From positions 310,001 to 374,000 of the forward strand of contig NZ_JACHBR010000001.1 in NCBI RefSeq assembly GCF_014200435.1: a DNA stretch of 64,000 bases. Direction: 5' to 3'. Shown here piece after piece: positions 21,501-29,058 of this stretch; position 1 is the stretch's first letter, and each line of letters opens with the position of its first letter. Position numbers and translations under genes: made by a program. This DNA is from Sphaerisporangium krabiense. Its GTDB lineage: Bacteria; Actinomycetota; Actinomycetes; Streptosporangiales; Streptosporangiaceae. The notes under the pieces were generated by a model, which did not search any database, was not told the origin of the DNA, and was given only the letters and a program-made list of their open reading frames with translations.

Positions 21501-21914
21501 GACCACGAGCCGCTACCGGCGTCCCGCGTGCTGCGCCGGGCGCTCGGCCGCCCGCCGGACGCGCCCGGGGGGCTGGTGGTGCTCTCGGCCTGCGAGACCG
21601 ACAGGACGCCCGGCGCGTACGACGAGGCGCTGACGCTGGCGACCGCGTTCCTGGCGGCGGGCGCGGCGACGGTGGTCGGGAGCCGGTGGGAGGTCGGCGA
21701 CCTGCGCAGCGCGGGCCTGATGTTCATGTTCCACCACCACCTCGCCGCCGCCGCGCCGGCCGACGCGCTGCGGGCCGCCCAGCTCTGGATGCTCGACCCG
21801 GACCGCCCGTACCCGGACACCATGCCTCCCGAGCTGCGCGAGGAGCTGCGGCACTCCTCCCTCGACCTGGCGCGCCCGGACGCCTGGGCGGCGTTCACCC
21901 ACCAAGGAAGGTAG
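18558..21914 (+). CDS. Helical-repeat protein with C-terminal CHAT caspase-like protease
   Basis: 1118 residues from GTG 18558, which overlaps the FHA stop by 4 bp. About 850 residues of alpha-helical TPR-like repeats precede a CHAT domain at ~850-1118. The catalytic dyad is present: His954 in LHLACHA and Cys1012 in VLSACETD. CHAT proteins are clan CD cysteine proteases (separase/caspase relatives) usually held inactive by their repeat part until a signal is sensed, and several are effectors of cell death or of toxin release. Here the likely targets are products of the same operon, such as the antitoxin just downstream. Upstream in-frame extension to 18108 would overlap the FHA gene and is rejected. 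Confidence 0.93.
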   Translation: MNDRIPQGDLLLAVRYLRDGGTPAELDEVIARYEALTTAGGLGEEATAAAHTILGLMLMLRVVRLPEGGAATLDMRTLFAFPPTIADVSDPRTRADLARAREGLARGVNAGDALPQHVRDMAAVAMTSASLLEATQAGPDIPAVSGLLEQALDRVSPGAPGHQELSALLAWARASMRITGGEGPADAVEEAREALEPLGDDHMLGPMVLTDLVLSATGGPGAATPDGLARMNDVMKSAWTRMEPFEHHPMWALSLRRAAGAALTAAAACGDPSEATEALRMAERALDLPDGSAYDRFVAGMARVTTAFGDGAQESHDAAVADFARMAGELLEESELSPVVLAMLAMTLSVDWMRRGGVENTEAAGAYLLLARERMRDQLASGAQGNHDLLVIHALSGLLRVLHGDWSDTGGDLDTALADIAEAVERLPREHVMWPHLVMALGFARVMRGNLSSDMAEVRAGAELLAQAAEDRDDAPPAARGAMLGTGGLGRVLVGTMDGDDAQTEEGLRMLRAAADGPRSVLGERLHLRAGLGGALLALYGYGGGAHRLEEAVQAFTRARELLAEDPFSPAAGQLLTDLARALRLRDGRAGPGPAVEAGLAALEALERDVLLQTEVRYGLIVARGSAGLAREVASWCLEADDPRRAVTALERGRGLVLNAATAAAGVPELLAAAGQEELGRQWRHSEGGFQVVPWQPHGARAQNELFDRLVASTGAQVPSDLRHRVLAALDAAGRRPLPPPSVAEIAEAVRAAGMDALAYLVPAGDAPVGHILVVRDDGSLLDLVPGETAGPAPEVGASPHPDALARVCDWAGEVIAPLLRAARAWAPDRPPRIVLVPMDSLGAIPWHAARRDGRYACQDAVISFAASGRQLADALRRPPRPYDANPVLVADPTLTLSLARPEIAALRAAFYTTARLYGPDLPGASGEGRPGEVLDHLPSRDGLGASLLHLACHASTGAGPESSHLKLAPAPPQDAGDDAPDHEPLPASRVLRRALGRPPDAPGGLVVLSACETDRTPGAYDEALTLATAFLAAGAATVVGSRWEVGDLRSAGLMFMFHHHLAAAAPADALRAAQLWMLDPDRPYPDTMPPELREELRHSSLDLARPDAWAAFTHQGR

Positions 21915-21918
21915 GCGC

Positions 21919-22548
21919 ATGGATCCCGTCTTGACGGCCCTGGCCGATCACTGGGACGACGTACACGAACGGCTCGCGCCCGAGCGGTCGCGGGCGCTGG
22001 ACGCCCTGGCCGCCGACCTCGCCGCGGCCACCACCGACCGCGCCAGGCGCGGCGTCCGGCAGCGGCTGATCGACGAGCTGCGCCACTCGCTCCCCGTCGA
22101 CCACCCGGTGCGGGAGGCGATCGTGCGGGGGTCGCGGGCGACCACCGGGACGCCCGTGGAGTGGCACGCGGCGGTCGACCGCCTCACCGAGACCTTCGTC
22201 CAGCGTGACGCCCGCCTGGCCAGGCTTGACCTGCTGGCCGAGCCCGGCCACACCCCCGACGAGGTGCGCGGCATGGGGGCCGACCCCGCGACGCCCGGCC
22301 TGCTGCGCCTGCCGCTCCCCGAGGGCGGCCACCGGCTGCCGGCCTTCCAGTTCACCGCCGAGGGCCGGCCGCACGCCGTCGTGCTCGCGGTCAACGAGCT
22401 GCTCGGCGCGGCCACCGACCCGTGGGGGGTGGCCGATTGGTGGTGCCGTCCCAACAGCCGGCTCGACGCCGTGCCGGCCGCCCTGCTCGGCGTCGTCCCC
22501 GACGGGGACCTGTACACCGCGGCGCGCGCCGTGCGGGGAGATGAGTGA
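21919..22548 (+). CDS. MbcA/ParS/Xre-type antitoxin candidate
   Basis: 209 residues, 4 nt after the CHAT gene and 3 nt before the RES gene. The C-terminal ~55 residues (VNELLGAATDPWGVADWWCRPNSRLDAVPAALLG, in part) match the toxin-binding domain that partners RES toxins: the DPW..A.WW..PN..L pattern. The N-terminal 100 residues are charged helical and lack an obvious helix-turn-helix, unlike typical Xre antitoxins of this class, so it may neutralise by binding without autorepression. The long helical N-terminal part could be the piece sensed or cut by the CHAT protease. Assignment rests on the motif and the gene pair. Confidence 0.7.
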   Translation: MDPVLTALADHWDDVHERLAPERSRALDALAADLAAATTDRARRGVRQRLIDELRHSLPVDHPVREAIVRGSRATTGTPVEWHAAVDRLTETFVQRDARLARLDLLAEPGHTPDEVRGMGADPATPGLLRLPLPEGGHRLPAFQFTAEGRPHAVVLAVNELLGAATDPWGVADWWCRPNSRLDAVPAALLGVVPDGDLYTAARAVRGDE

Positions 22549-22551
22549 GAG

Positions 22552-23202
22552 ATGGGACGACACGACCCGCCCGTCGACTACGACGGACACCCCCACGCCC
22601 TCCTGCTCCCCGCCGGGTCGGTGCTGTGGCGGGTGCATTCCCGGCATCGGCCGGCCGAGGCGTTCAAGCCCTACCGGCGCGAGTACGCCTTAGGCCGCTT
22701 CGACGGCGGCGACGACGACCCGTACGGCACCCTGTACCTGGCCTCCGACGAGGTCACCGCGGTGGCCGAGGTGCTGATGCGCGGCCTGCCGTACGGACGC
22801 ACCGGCCACAGGTTCGTGCCGTACGACGCCGTGCGGGGCCGGCGGCTGTCGGCCGTGCGCGTCACCGCGGAGCTGCGGCTCATCGACCTGGTCCGGGGCG
22901 CGGCGCTGGGCGCCGTCTGCCAGGACGACTGGCTGATCTACTGCGCGGAGAGCGAGTTCGACAAGACCCGGCGCTGGGCGTCCTGGCTGCGCGCCCAGGA
23001 CGGGCTCGCCGCCGGGATGATGTGGACGACGCGCCGCAACCTCGTCAACCGCAGCGTCGTCCTGTTCGCCGACAGGGGCGCAGCCCTGGAACCCGCCTCC
23101 CTCCCCGCGGTCGACCTGGACAGCGGCCCCGGCCTCGACTGGCTCAACGAGCACCTGCGCCAGTTCCGCACCTCGGTGAACCGCCCCGGCCCGGCCTGGT
23201 GA
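22552..23202 (+). CDS. RES-domain toxin (NAD-consuming / ADP-ribosyl family)
   Basis: 216 residues. The RES signature residues are in place: Arg27 (LWRVHS), Tyr58 with YGTLYLA, Glu73 (VTAVAEVL) and Ser168 (NRSVVLF). RES proteins such as MbcT degrade NAD+ by phosphorolysis, and ParT ADP-ribosylates phosphoribosylpyrophosphate synthetase; both halt growth. The active-site set argues for an active toxin. It ends the tightly spaced rightward arm, directly after its antitoxin candidate. Linkage to a kinase/FHA/CHAT module is not the usual stand-alone toxin-antitoxin arrangement and suggests use as a regulated effector. Confidence 0.87.
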   Translation: MGRHDPPVDYDGHPHALLLPAGSVLWRVHSRHRPAEAFKPYRREYALGRFDGGDDDPYGTLYLASDEVTAVAEVLMRGLPYGRTGHRFVPYDAVRGRRLSAVRVTAELRLIDLVRGAALGAVCQDDWLIYCAESEFDKTRRWASWLRAQDGLAAGMMWTTRRNLVNRSVVLFADRGAALEPASLPAVDLDSGPGLDWLNEHLRQFRTSVNRPGPAW

Positions 23203-23242
23203 TCCTCCGCCGCGCAGGGCGGCGCGCAGCCGGGCGAGCCTC

Positions 23243-23298
23243 ATGCGTCCGATGGAGCCGAGCCCTCCGGGCGGTGGCGGGCTACCAATCGGGCGCAT
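23243..23298. repeat. Inverted repeat between RES and macrodomain genes
   Basis: ATGCGTCCGAT (23243-23253) pairs with ATCGGGCGCAT (23288-23298), with one G-U wobble, around a GC-rich loop that has its own small stems. It lies 40 bp after the RES stop and 40 bp before the macrodomain start. Either a terminator without a U-tract or a regulatory hairpin; not decidable by eye. Confidence 0.4.
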
Positions 23299-23337
23299 CA
23301 CGGGTGTTCTCCGCCCGGATGGTGTCACGATGGCGTC

Positions 23338-24348
23338 GTGGCGCACCCACACCGACCCGACCCTCTCGTGACCGAGCTGCGCGTGTTGCGCGAGCAGGGC
23401 CTGCTGCGCCTGCACCGCAGGCCCTACCCCGAGCTGGCCGGCGCCGCCGACTCCCTCGGCCTGCCGGTGGACGTGCTGCTGGAACGCGTCGTGGCCCGGC
23501 TCGACGGCGACCTGGCCCACGCCACCGCCTACACGCTCGGCACCGCGCCGGGCACGCGCGACTGGCCGGCCTCCGAGCGTCGCAAGCACGCCGCCAAGGT
23601 CTACCGGCTCTCGGTCGAACGCTTCCGCAAGGAGCAGGAGCTGCTGATCCTGGAGAACGTCGCCGCCCGGATACGCGCCATGCTCGGGGCCGCGCGGCCG
23701 GCCGAGCTGCCCATGGGCTCCAGCCTGCGGCTGCAGGTCGGCGGCGCGGCCCTCACGCTGCACCGCCGCCCGGTCGAGACGCTCAAGGACGTGGCCGCGA
23801 TCGCCTCCTCGGAGAACGTCTACCTGGAGATGTCCAAGTCGTTCAAGTCCTCGCTGTCGGCGTCGCTGCGCGCCGCGGCGGCGGCCCGCGACGACGTCGG
23901 CGACGTGGTGGACGACGTCCTGCCCCGTGAGCTGCGCGCGTGGATGCGGGCCCACGGCCGCGAGGGCGGCAGGGTGACGGCGGGGACCGTGGTCCCGACC
24001 TCACCGGGCGAGCTGCGCAGGCACGGCGTGCGCCGCCTCTACCACGCGGCCATCGCCGTGCCGCTGCCGGGGAGCAACGACTATTCGGTGGAGCCCGCCG
24101 CCGTGGACCGCGCCGTGCACGGCATCTTCCGGCTGGCCGCGCACGAGGGGATGGCGTCGGTGTGCCTGCCCATGTTCGGCGCGGGCCGGGCCGGGCTCGA
24201 CCCGGAGACGGCGTTCGCCTACCTGTGGGGCGCGCTGGCGCACGAGGCGCCGTGGGCCTGCGAGCTGCACATCGTCACGCGCAGCGAACGCGGCACGAAC
24301 GCCGCCCTGCGCGGTCTGCGCGCCGCGGGCGCCGTCCCGGCCTCCTGA
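23338..24348 (+). CDS. Macrodomain (ADP-ribose-binding) protein
   Basis: 336 residues from GTG 23338. The N-terminal ~190 residues are helical and charged with no recognised domain. The C-terminal ~140 residues read as a macrodomain: a V-x-TSPGEL start, GVRRLYHAAIAVP, the loop VCLPMFGAGRAGLDPETAF and strand ELHIVTRSE. Macrodomains bind or hydrolyse ADP-ribose conjugates. Placement right after a RES toxin that acts on NAD+ or ADP-ribosyl groups suggests immunity, signal detection or product handling. The 135-bp gap means it may have its own promoter. The N-terminal part may be a sensor or membrane-independent adaptor. Confidence 0.85.
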   Translation: MAHPHRPDPLVTELRVLREQGLLRLHRRPYPELAGAADSLGLPVDVLLERVVARLDGDLAHATAYTLGTAPGTRDWPASERRKHAAKVYRLSVERFRKEQELLILENVAARIRAMLGAARPAELPMGSSLRLQVGGAALTLHRRPVETLKDVAAIASSENVYLEMSKSFKSSLSASLRAAAAARDDVGDVVDDVLPRELRAWMRAHGREGGRVTAGTVVPTSPGELRRHGVRRLYHAAIAVPLPGSNDYSVEPAAVDRAVHGIFRLAAHEGMASVCLPMFGAGRAGLDPETAFAYLWGALAHEAPWACELHIVTRSERGTNAALRGLRAAGAVPAS

Positions 24349-24593
24349 CCAGGCCGGGCACGCGGCGCGACGGAGCGCGGACCCGTACGCGCGGTGCGCG
24401 GTAGAGCCTGCTGTACCCGGGGTCTCCCGTTGGCGGGATCGCCGGGCCACCTGGTGGATTCGTACGTTCGTAAGCGTGAGGAACGCACCGGACGTCGAAC
24501 AGGAGCACCGCATGTCCCGTCACAGGCAGGCCGGCCAGGCGAACGCGGCGCGGGGCGGCATCGGCCGCGCCCAGCGGTGAGGCGCGATCGGCC
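24349..24593. other. Intergenic region upstream of the XRE gene, with a short leader ORF
   Basis: 245 bp between the macrodomain stop and the XRE start. It includes the small palindrome TACGTTCGTA near 24463-24472, the 22-codon ORF listed separately, and no clear terminator for the macrodomain gene. Confidence 0.4.
24512..24580 (+). CDS. Possible 22-residue leader peptide
   Basis: ATG at 24512 is preceded by AGGAG at the ideal 6-7 nt spacing, a better ribosome-binding site than that of most genes here, and reads 22 codons (MSRHRQAGQANAARGGIGRAQR) to a TGA 13 nt before the XRE start. The peptide is basic and Gln/Ala-rich. It could be a translated leader coupling ribosomes to the XRE gene. Evidence is only the ribosome-binding site and position. 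Confidence 0.35.
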   Translation: MSRHRQAGQANAARGGIGRAQR

Positions 24594-24995
24594 GTGATCG
24601 ACCCCGACCGCATCAAGACGTCGAAAGAGCTGTCCCAGCAGTTACGCGCGCTGTTCAAGGAGGGACGCTGGAGCCATCGCCGCCTGGCCGAGGCCGCCGG
24701 GCTCAGCCCGGCCACCGTGCACGCCATCGTCAGCGGGGCGACCGAGCTGCCCCGTACCGGCACCCTGGTCGCGTTCGTGACCGCGTGCGGCCAGCGGAAG
24801 GAGCCGTGGGTCGCGGCGCGCCGCCGCGTGGCCGACGTCACGGCGACGAACCCGACGCGTGAGCAGCTCAGGCGCCAGCTGGACCAGCTTCGGGTCCGCG
24901 CCGAACGCGCCGAGGCCGAGCTGGAGGCCGTGCTGCGGGACAGGATCGAGCTCTGCCCCGGCGGCCCGCCCGTCAGCGGCGGAGGAAGGCCGTGA
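24594..24995 (+). CDS. XRE-family helix-turn-helix regulator with coiled-coil tail
   Basis: 133 residues from GTG 24594. The helix-turn-helix lies at ~25-55 (SHRRLAEAAGLSPATVHAIVSG), followed by a linker and a coiled coil at ~85-115 (REQLRRQLDQLRVRAERAEAELEA) that likely dimerises it. Small XRE proteins of this shape are common in actinobacterial accessory regions, where they regulate nearby surface or conflict genes. The 3' end overlaps the convergent hydrolase gene by 23 bp. Target unknown; the leader region just upstream is a candidate autoregulatory site. Confidence 0.85.
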   Translation: MIDPDRIKTSKELSQQLRALFKEGRWSHRRLAEAAGLSPATVHAIVSGATELPRTGTLVAFVTACGQRKEPWVAARRRVADVTATNPTREQLRRQLDQLRVRAERAEAELEAVLRDRIELCPGGPPVSGGGRP

Positions 24996-25656
24996 CGGCG
25001 GTGAGGAACTCCGCCGGACGGGTGCCGTGGATCTCGTGCCCCGCGTCGATCGTGACCAGCTCGGCGCCGGGGACGCGGGCGGCGAGCTCGGCGACCTGCT
25101 CCTGCGGCAGGTGGCTCGACGGGCCGCCCGCGAGCACGAGCGTCGGCGCGGTGATCTTCGCCAGCCCTTCCAGCCAGGCCGGGTCGGGGTCGTTGCGCTG
25201 CCGGGTCGTCTGCTCGACCATGGCCCAGTCGAAGTCCGGCGGCTCCTCCGGACGCGGCGGGACCGCCACGCCGGCCGGGACGGGCAGCGGCACGTCCTCC
25301 AGGACCAGGCGCTCGACCCGGTCCGGGTACTCCTGCGCGACCAGGTAGGCGACGAACCCGCCGAGCGAATGCCCTGCCAGCGACGCCCGCTCCAGGCCGA
25401 GAACGTCGAGCAGGCCCACCACGTCGTCGCGCATCGAGGTCAGCGCGTACCTGCCGGGCCGGTCGCTGCGGCCGTGTCCGCGCAGGCTCAGCGCGTGCAC
25501 CCGGAAGGACTCCGCCAGGGGGCCGATCACCCCGTCCCAGTCGGTGTGGTCGTATCCCCGGCCCGGCAGCAGCACCAGCGGAGGCGCCGCCGGATCACCC
25601 TCCGTCCGATACGCGAGCCTGACCCCGTTGACGAGCGCGAACCGAAGATCCCCCAT
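24973..25656 (-). CDS. Alpha/beta hydrolase
   Basis: 227 residues. Oxyanion segment LVLLPGRGYDHTDW, nucleophile elbow LAGHSLGGFVAY with the Ser, then Asp/His supplied by ITAPTLVLAGG and TIDAGHEIHG, so all triad elements are visible. About 40 residues shorter than typical family members because the cap region is reduced. It lies 95 nt downstream of the SARP regulator on the same strand and could be the last gene of the peptide-cluster operon, though a separate role in small-ester or lactone hydrolysis is equally possible. Confidence 0.88.
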   Translation of the reverse strand: MGDLRFALVNGVRLAYRTEGDPAAPPLVLLPGRGYDHTDWDGVIGPLAESFRVHALSLRGHGRSDRPGRYALTSMRDDVVGLLDVLGLERASLAGHSLGGFVAYLVAQEYPDRVERLVLEDVPLPVPAGVAVPPRPEEPPDFDWAMVEQTTRQRNDPDPAWLEGLAKITAPTLVLAGGPSSHLPQEQVAELAARVPGAELVTIDAGHEIHGTRPAEFLTAVTAFLRR

Positions 25657-25751
25657 GCCCACCACCGTAAGCGCCGCCCCCGCCCCGCCGGAGCGCGTTC
25701 GCGCCAAGAGGAAAACCGCCCCGGAGAACACGCAGGCCCCGCCACGCGGTG

Positions 25752-28520
25752 CTACAGCTTGGCGCGCACCCGGGCCGCGTCCGGGTCCGCCCACTCGTCG
25801 AGGATCGCCAGCGCCTGCCGCCAGGCGGCCCGCGCCTCCGTGGACCGGTTGAGTGCCGCGTACGCGTCGCCGAGGTGGTCGAGGACCTCGGCCTCGTCCA
25901 GCCGGGCGCCCAGCCGGCGGGTCAGCGCGAGCGCCCGCTCGAAGCGCGGCACCGCTTCGGCGTGCCGGCCCAGGTGGTGAAAGGCGTAGCCGATGCTGTC
26001 CCAGGCGTTCGACTCGCCCGAGACGTTCCCGATGCGCTGGTTGAGCTCCAGCGCCCGCTCGCAGTACGCCACGGCCCGCTCGTGGTCGCCCATCATGGCC
26101 GCGCACCAGCCGACCTGGTTCAGCGCCTCGGCCTGGCCGTCGTCGAATTCGTACGCCTGCGCCACCTCCACCGCCCGGAGGGCGTGGTTCAGCGCGTCGG
26201 CCGGCCGGCCGGCGCGTTCGCAGAGCCACGACATGCCGCGATGGGCGTTGACCTGGCCCATGCCGTCGCCCGACCGGGCGAAGAAGGCCACCGCCCGCTC
26301 GTAGTCGTCCGTCGCCTCGTCGTAGTCGCCCAGCGCCGTGTGGACGAGGCCGAGCGCCATGTGGGCGCGGCTCTGCGCGCCGAGGTCGCCGAGGCGCTGC
26401 GCGGCCCCCAATCCGGCACGCTGCACGTCGAGCTGCTCGGGCCAGCGTCCGCGACGGTGCAGGAAGATCTCCACGGCCCGGGCCAGGGGGACGACGCGGC
26501 CGTCCAGGCCCGCCGCGGCCGCCCGGCCCACCGCGGCGGCGAGCGCGGGGTAGGCGGCGGTGAACCAGGCGAACGCGGCGTCGATCCCCGTGATCTCCTC
26601 CGCCACGCTGCCCGGCTCGGGGGGTCCGATGGGGACCTGCTCGCGGTGCGGGTTGAGCACGGCCGCGGCGGCGTACGCGGTGTGCAGGTAATGGTCCAGC
26701 ACGCGGCACCGCGCCGCCTGCCGCTCCTCGGCGGACAGGTGGCGCCGCGCCAGTTCGGTGGCGTACGCGGCGAGCAGGTCGTGCATCGCGTACCGCCCGG
26801 CGGCGTGCTCGGTCAGCAGGTGGGCCTGGGCGAGCGTGGCGACCAGGCGCCTGGCCCGGTCCCGCGGCAACGCCGTGAGGCTCGCCGCCGCCGCGACGGT
26901 CAGCTCCGGCCCGGGCCACACGCCGAGCAGGCGGAACAGCCCGGCCGCCTCGGGGTCCAGGGCCCGGTACGAGGAGGAGAAGACCGCCCGCACGTCCGTG
27001 ACGGCGTCCTCACCGGACAGCGGGTCCAGTCCGGCGTCCAGCCCGTCCAGCTCATCGGCGAACACCGACAGCGGGAAGTCGGGAAGGTGCGCCGCCCGGG
27101 CCGCCACGATCGACAGGGCGAGCGGCAGGCGGGCGCACCGCCGCACGATCCGGTCGACCGCGCCCGGCTCGGCGCCGGCGCGGTTCGCGCCCACGCGGCG
27201 GGTGAGCAGGTCGCGGCTCTCCGGCGCGCTGAGCAGGTCCACGATGACCGGCTCGGCGCCGTGCGCGGCGACCAGTCCGGGCAGCCGGTGGCGGCTGGTC
27301 AGGACGACCGCCGAACCGGGGCCGCCAGGCAGCAGCGGGCGCACCTGCGCCTCGTCGCGCGCGTTGTCCAGCAGCACCAGGACGCGCCGGCGCGCCAGTT
27401 CGGTGCGGTACAGGTCGAGCTGGGCATCGAGGGCGGCAGGGACGCGGCGCCGCGGGACGTTCAGCGCGTCGAGGAAGCGGCGCACCGCCTCGGCGGGCGT
27501 GACCGCCGGTCCGCCCGGCGCGAAACCGCGCAGGTCGATCGCGAGCTGCCCGTCGGGGAACCGGTCGCGCACCCGATGTGCCCAGTGGACCGCCAGGGCG
27601 GTCTTGCCCACCCCGGCCGGGCCGGTGACCAGCGCCACTGCCGTCGCCGTCGGCTGATCGGCGGCCCTGGTCAGCACCGCGTCAAGGTGGTCGAGCTGCG
27701 CCCGCCGGCCGATGAACCCGTAGGCGTCCGGGGGCAGCAGGGCCGGCACGGCGGCCGAAGCGGCGGCCGGCGCGGGCGGCTCCGGCGCGGGCCGGTGGTC
27801 CATCTCGCCGCGCAGGATCGCCCGGTGAACCGCCTGGAGTTGGGGGGCCGGGTCGGCGCCCAGTTCCTCGGCGAGCCGCTGGGCGATCGCGGCGTACCGG
27901 TGCAGAGCGTCGGCGCCGCGCCCGACGGCGTGCAGGGCCCGCATGAGCAGCGCGGTGACGGGCTCGCACAGCGGGTGCTGGTCGGCCAGGTCGCTCAGCG
28001 CCGGTACGGTCACCGCCGCGTTGCCCGCGTGCAGTTCCGTCTCGGCCCAGGCGAGCACGGCGTCGACGTGTTCGCGGTGCAGTCCCTCGCGGACCCGGGC
28101 CGCCCACGGACCTGCCACGTCCGCCAGGGGCGTTCCGCGCCACAGGTCCAGGGCCTGCCGTAATCGATCCGCGCGGCGCTCGGGCGGGCCGCCGGCCAGC
28201 GCGCGGAAGCGGTGCACGTCGACCCGGTCGCGGTCGCATTCGAGCACGTACCCGCCGGAACGGAAGGGCAGCCTGGGCGCGGTGCCGGCGTCCGGATCGG
28301 CCAGGGCCCGGCGGATCCGGGTGATGTACGAGTGCAGCGCCTGCCGGGCCCGTGGTGGCGCCGCCTCGCCCCAGACCCGGTCGATGAGGACGTCGGCGAG
28401 CACCGGCCGGCCGGCGTCCAGCGCCAGGGCGGCCAGCACCGCGCGCTGGCGTGGCGGCCCGGCGTCCAGCGGCCCTGCGTCCGTCCAGAGTTCCACCGGC
28501 CCGAGCAGTCGTACTTCCAA
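25752..28520 (-). CDS. SARP/AfsR-family transcriptional activator with NB-ARC and TPRs
   Basis: 922 residues. An OmpR-type winged-helix DNA-binding domain (~1-95, LEVRLLGPVELW...) precedes a BTAD activation domain (~100-245), a STAND/NB-ARC ATPase (P-loop GPAGVGKT near 300; LDNARDE as Walker B) and TPR repeats (~680-920). This is the AfsR/DnrI type of pathway activator for secondary metabolism. I choose a TTG start at 28520 because GGAGGGA precedes it by 7 nt and the protein then begins exactly at the conserved first strand; longer frames to 29030 run into the signal peptidase gene. Last regulator of the Cys-rich peptide cluster, hence its probable activator. Confidence 0.92.
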   Translation of the reverse strand: MEVRLLGPVELWTDAGPLDAGPPRQRAVLAALALDAGRPVLADVLIDRVWGEAAPPRARQALHSYITRIRRALADPDAGTAPRLPFRSGGYVLECDRDRVDVHRFRALAGGPPERRADRLRQALDLWRGTPLADVAGPWAARVREGLHREHVDAVLAWAETELHAGNAAVTVPALSDLADQHPLCEPVTALLMRALHAVGRGADALHRYAAIAQRLAEELGADPAPQLQAVHRAILRGEMDHRPAPEPPAPAAASAAVPALLPPDAYGFIGRRAQLDHLDAVLTRAADQPTATAVALVTGPAGVGKTALAVHWAHRVRDRFPDGQLAIDLRGFAPGGPAVTPAEAVRRFLDALNVPRRRVPAALDAQLDLYRTELARRRVLVLLDNARDEAQVRPLLPGGPGSAVVLTSRHRLPGLVAAHGAEPVIVDLLSAPESRDLLTRRVGANRAGAEPGAVDRIVRRCARLPLALSIVAARAAHLPDFPLSVFADELDGLDAGLDPLSGEDAVTDVRAVFSSSYRALDPEAAGLFRLLGVWPGPELTVAAAASLTALPRDRARRLVATLAQAHLLTEHAAGRYAMHDLLAAYATELARRHLSAEERQAARCRVLDHYLHTAYAAAAVLNPHREQVPIGPPEPGSVAEEITGIDAAFAWFTAAYPALAAAVGRAAAAGLDGRVVPLARAVEIFLHRRGRWPEQLDVQRAGLGAAQRLGDLGAQSRAHMALGLVHTALGDYDEATDDYERAVAFFARSGDGMGQVNAHRGMSWLCERAGRPADALNHALRAVEVAQAYEFDDGQAEALNQVGWCAAMMGDHERAVAYCERALELNQRIGNVSGESNAWDSIGYAFHHLGRHAEAVPRFERALALTRRLGARLDEAEVLDHLGDAYAALNRSTEARAAWRQALAILDEWADPDAARVRAKL

Positions 28521-28557
28521 GTGCCATCCCTCCCCGTACGCCGGGGCATGGCGGCAC

Positions 28558-29058
28558 TCACCCCGGTCGACCCCCGGGGGAAGGATAACCGGCGCCGGTC
28601 GCCGGAAGTCGAGGATCCGGCGGCGCGGGTGAGTTCCGGGCGACGGCGATGACGAGCCCGGCCGGCACCCGCCGCCACCGCCGGCTGTCCTCGCTGCGCG
28701 GGTTGTCCCCGAGGACCACCACCTCGCCCGGGGGTACCGTGCTGCCCTCCGGCAGGCCGTGCGCCGCGCGGACGGCCTCCGGCACCGGGTCGCCGGCGAG
28801 CGCGACGAGGCGCTTGACCCGCCAGGGTCCGAGGCCGGGGCCGCGGGTCGCGCCCGGCGGCGGCTTGAGCAGGACCACCGCGCCACGGTCCCCGGGGCGC
28901 ACGGCGCGGCGGACCATGAGGATCCGGTCCCCGGGCGCCAGCGTCGGCGCCATGCTGCCGCCGGACACCCGGACCTGAACGAGCCGCGCCCGGGCGGCGC
29001 ACAGCAGCAGCGCGGCACACGGCAGCGCACCCGCCACGGCCACGGCGGCGGCGCTCAC
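28558..29058 (-). CDS. S26-family signal peptidase
   Basis: 166 residues from GTG 29058. One N-terminal membrane anchor (~3-23) is followed by the type I signal peptidase boxes: GGSMAPTLAPGD with the catalytic Ser, WRVKRLVALAGD with the catalytic Lys, and VVLGDNPRSEDSRRW (box E). It is shorter than housekeeping LepB, typical of dedicated peptidases. The GTG overlaps the ABC transporter stop by 4 bp, so it is made with the exporter. The two upstream precursor peptides carry an ASA sequence at residues 18-20, an Ala-x-Ala cleavage site that this enzyme would be expected to cut. Confidence 0.92.
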   Translation of the reverse strand: MSAAAVAVAGALPCAALLLCAARARLVQVRVSGGSMAPTLAPGDRILMVRRAVRPGDRGAVVLLKPPPGATRGPGLGPWRVKRLVALAGDPVPEAVRAAHGLPEGSTVPPGEVVVLGDNPRSEDSRRWRRVPAGLVIAVARNSPAPPDPRLPATGAGYPSPGGRPG

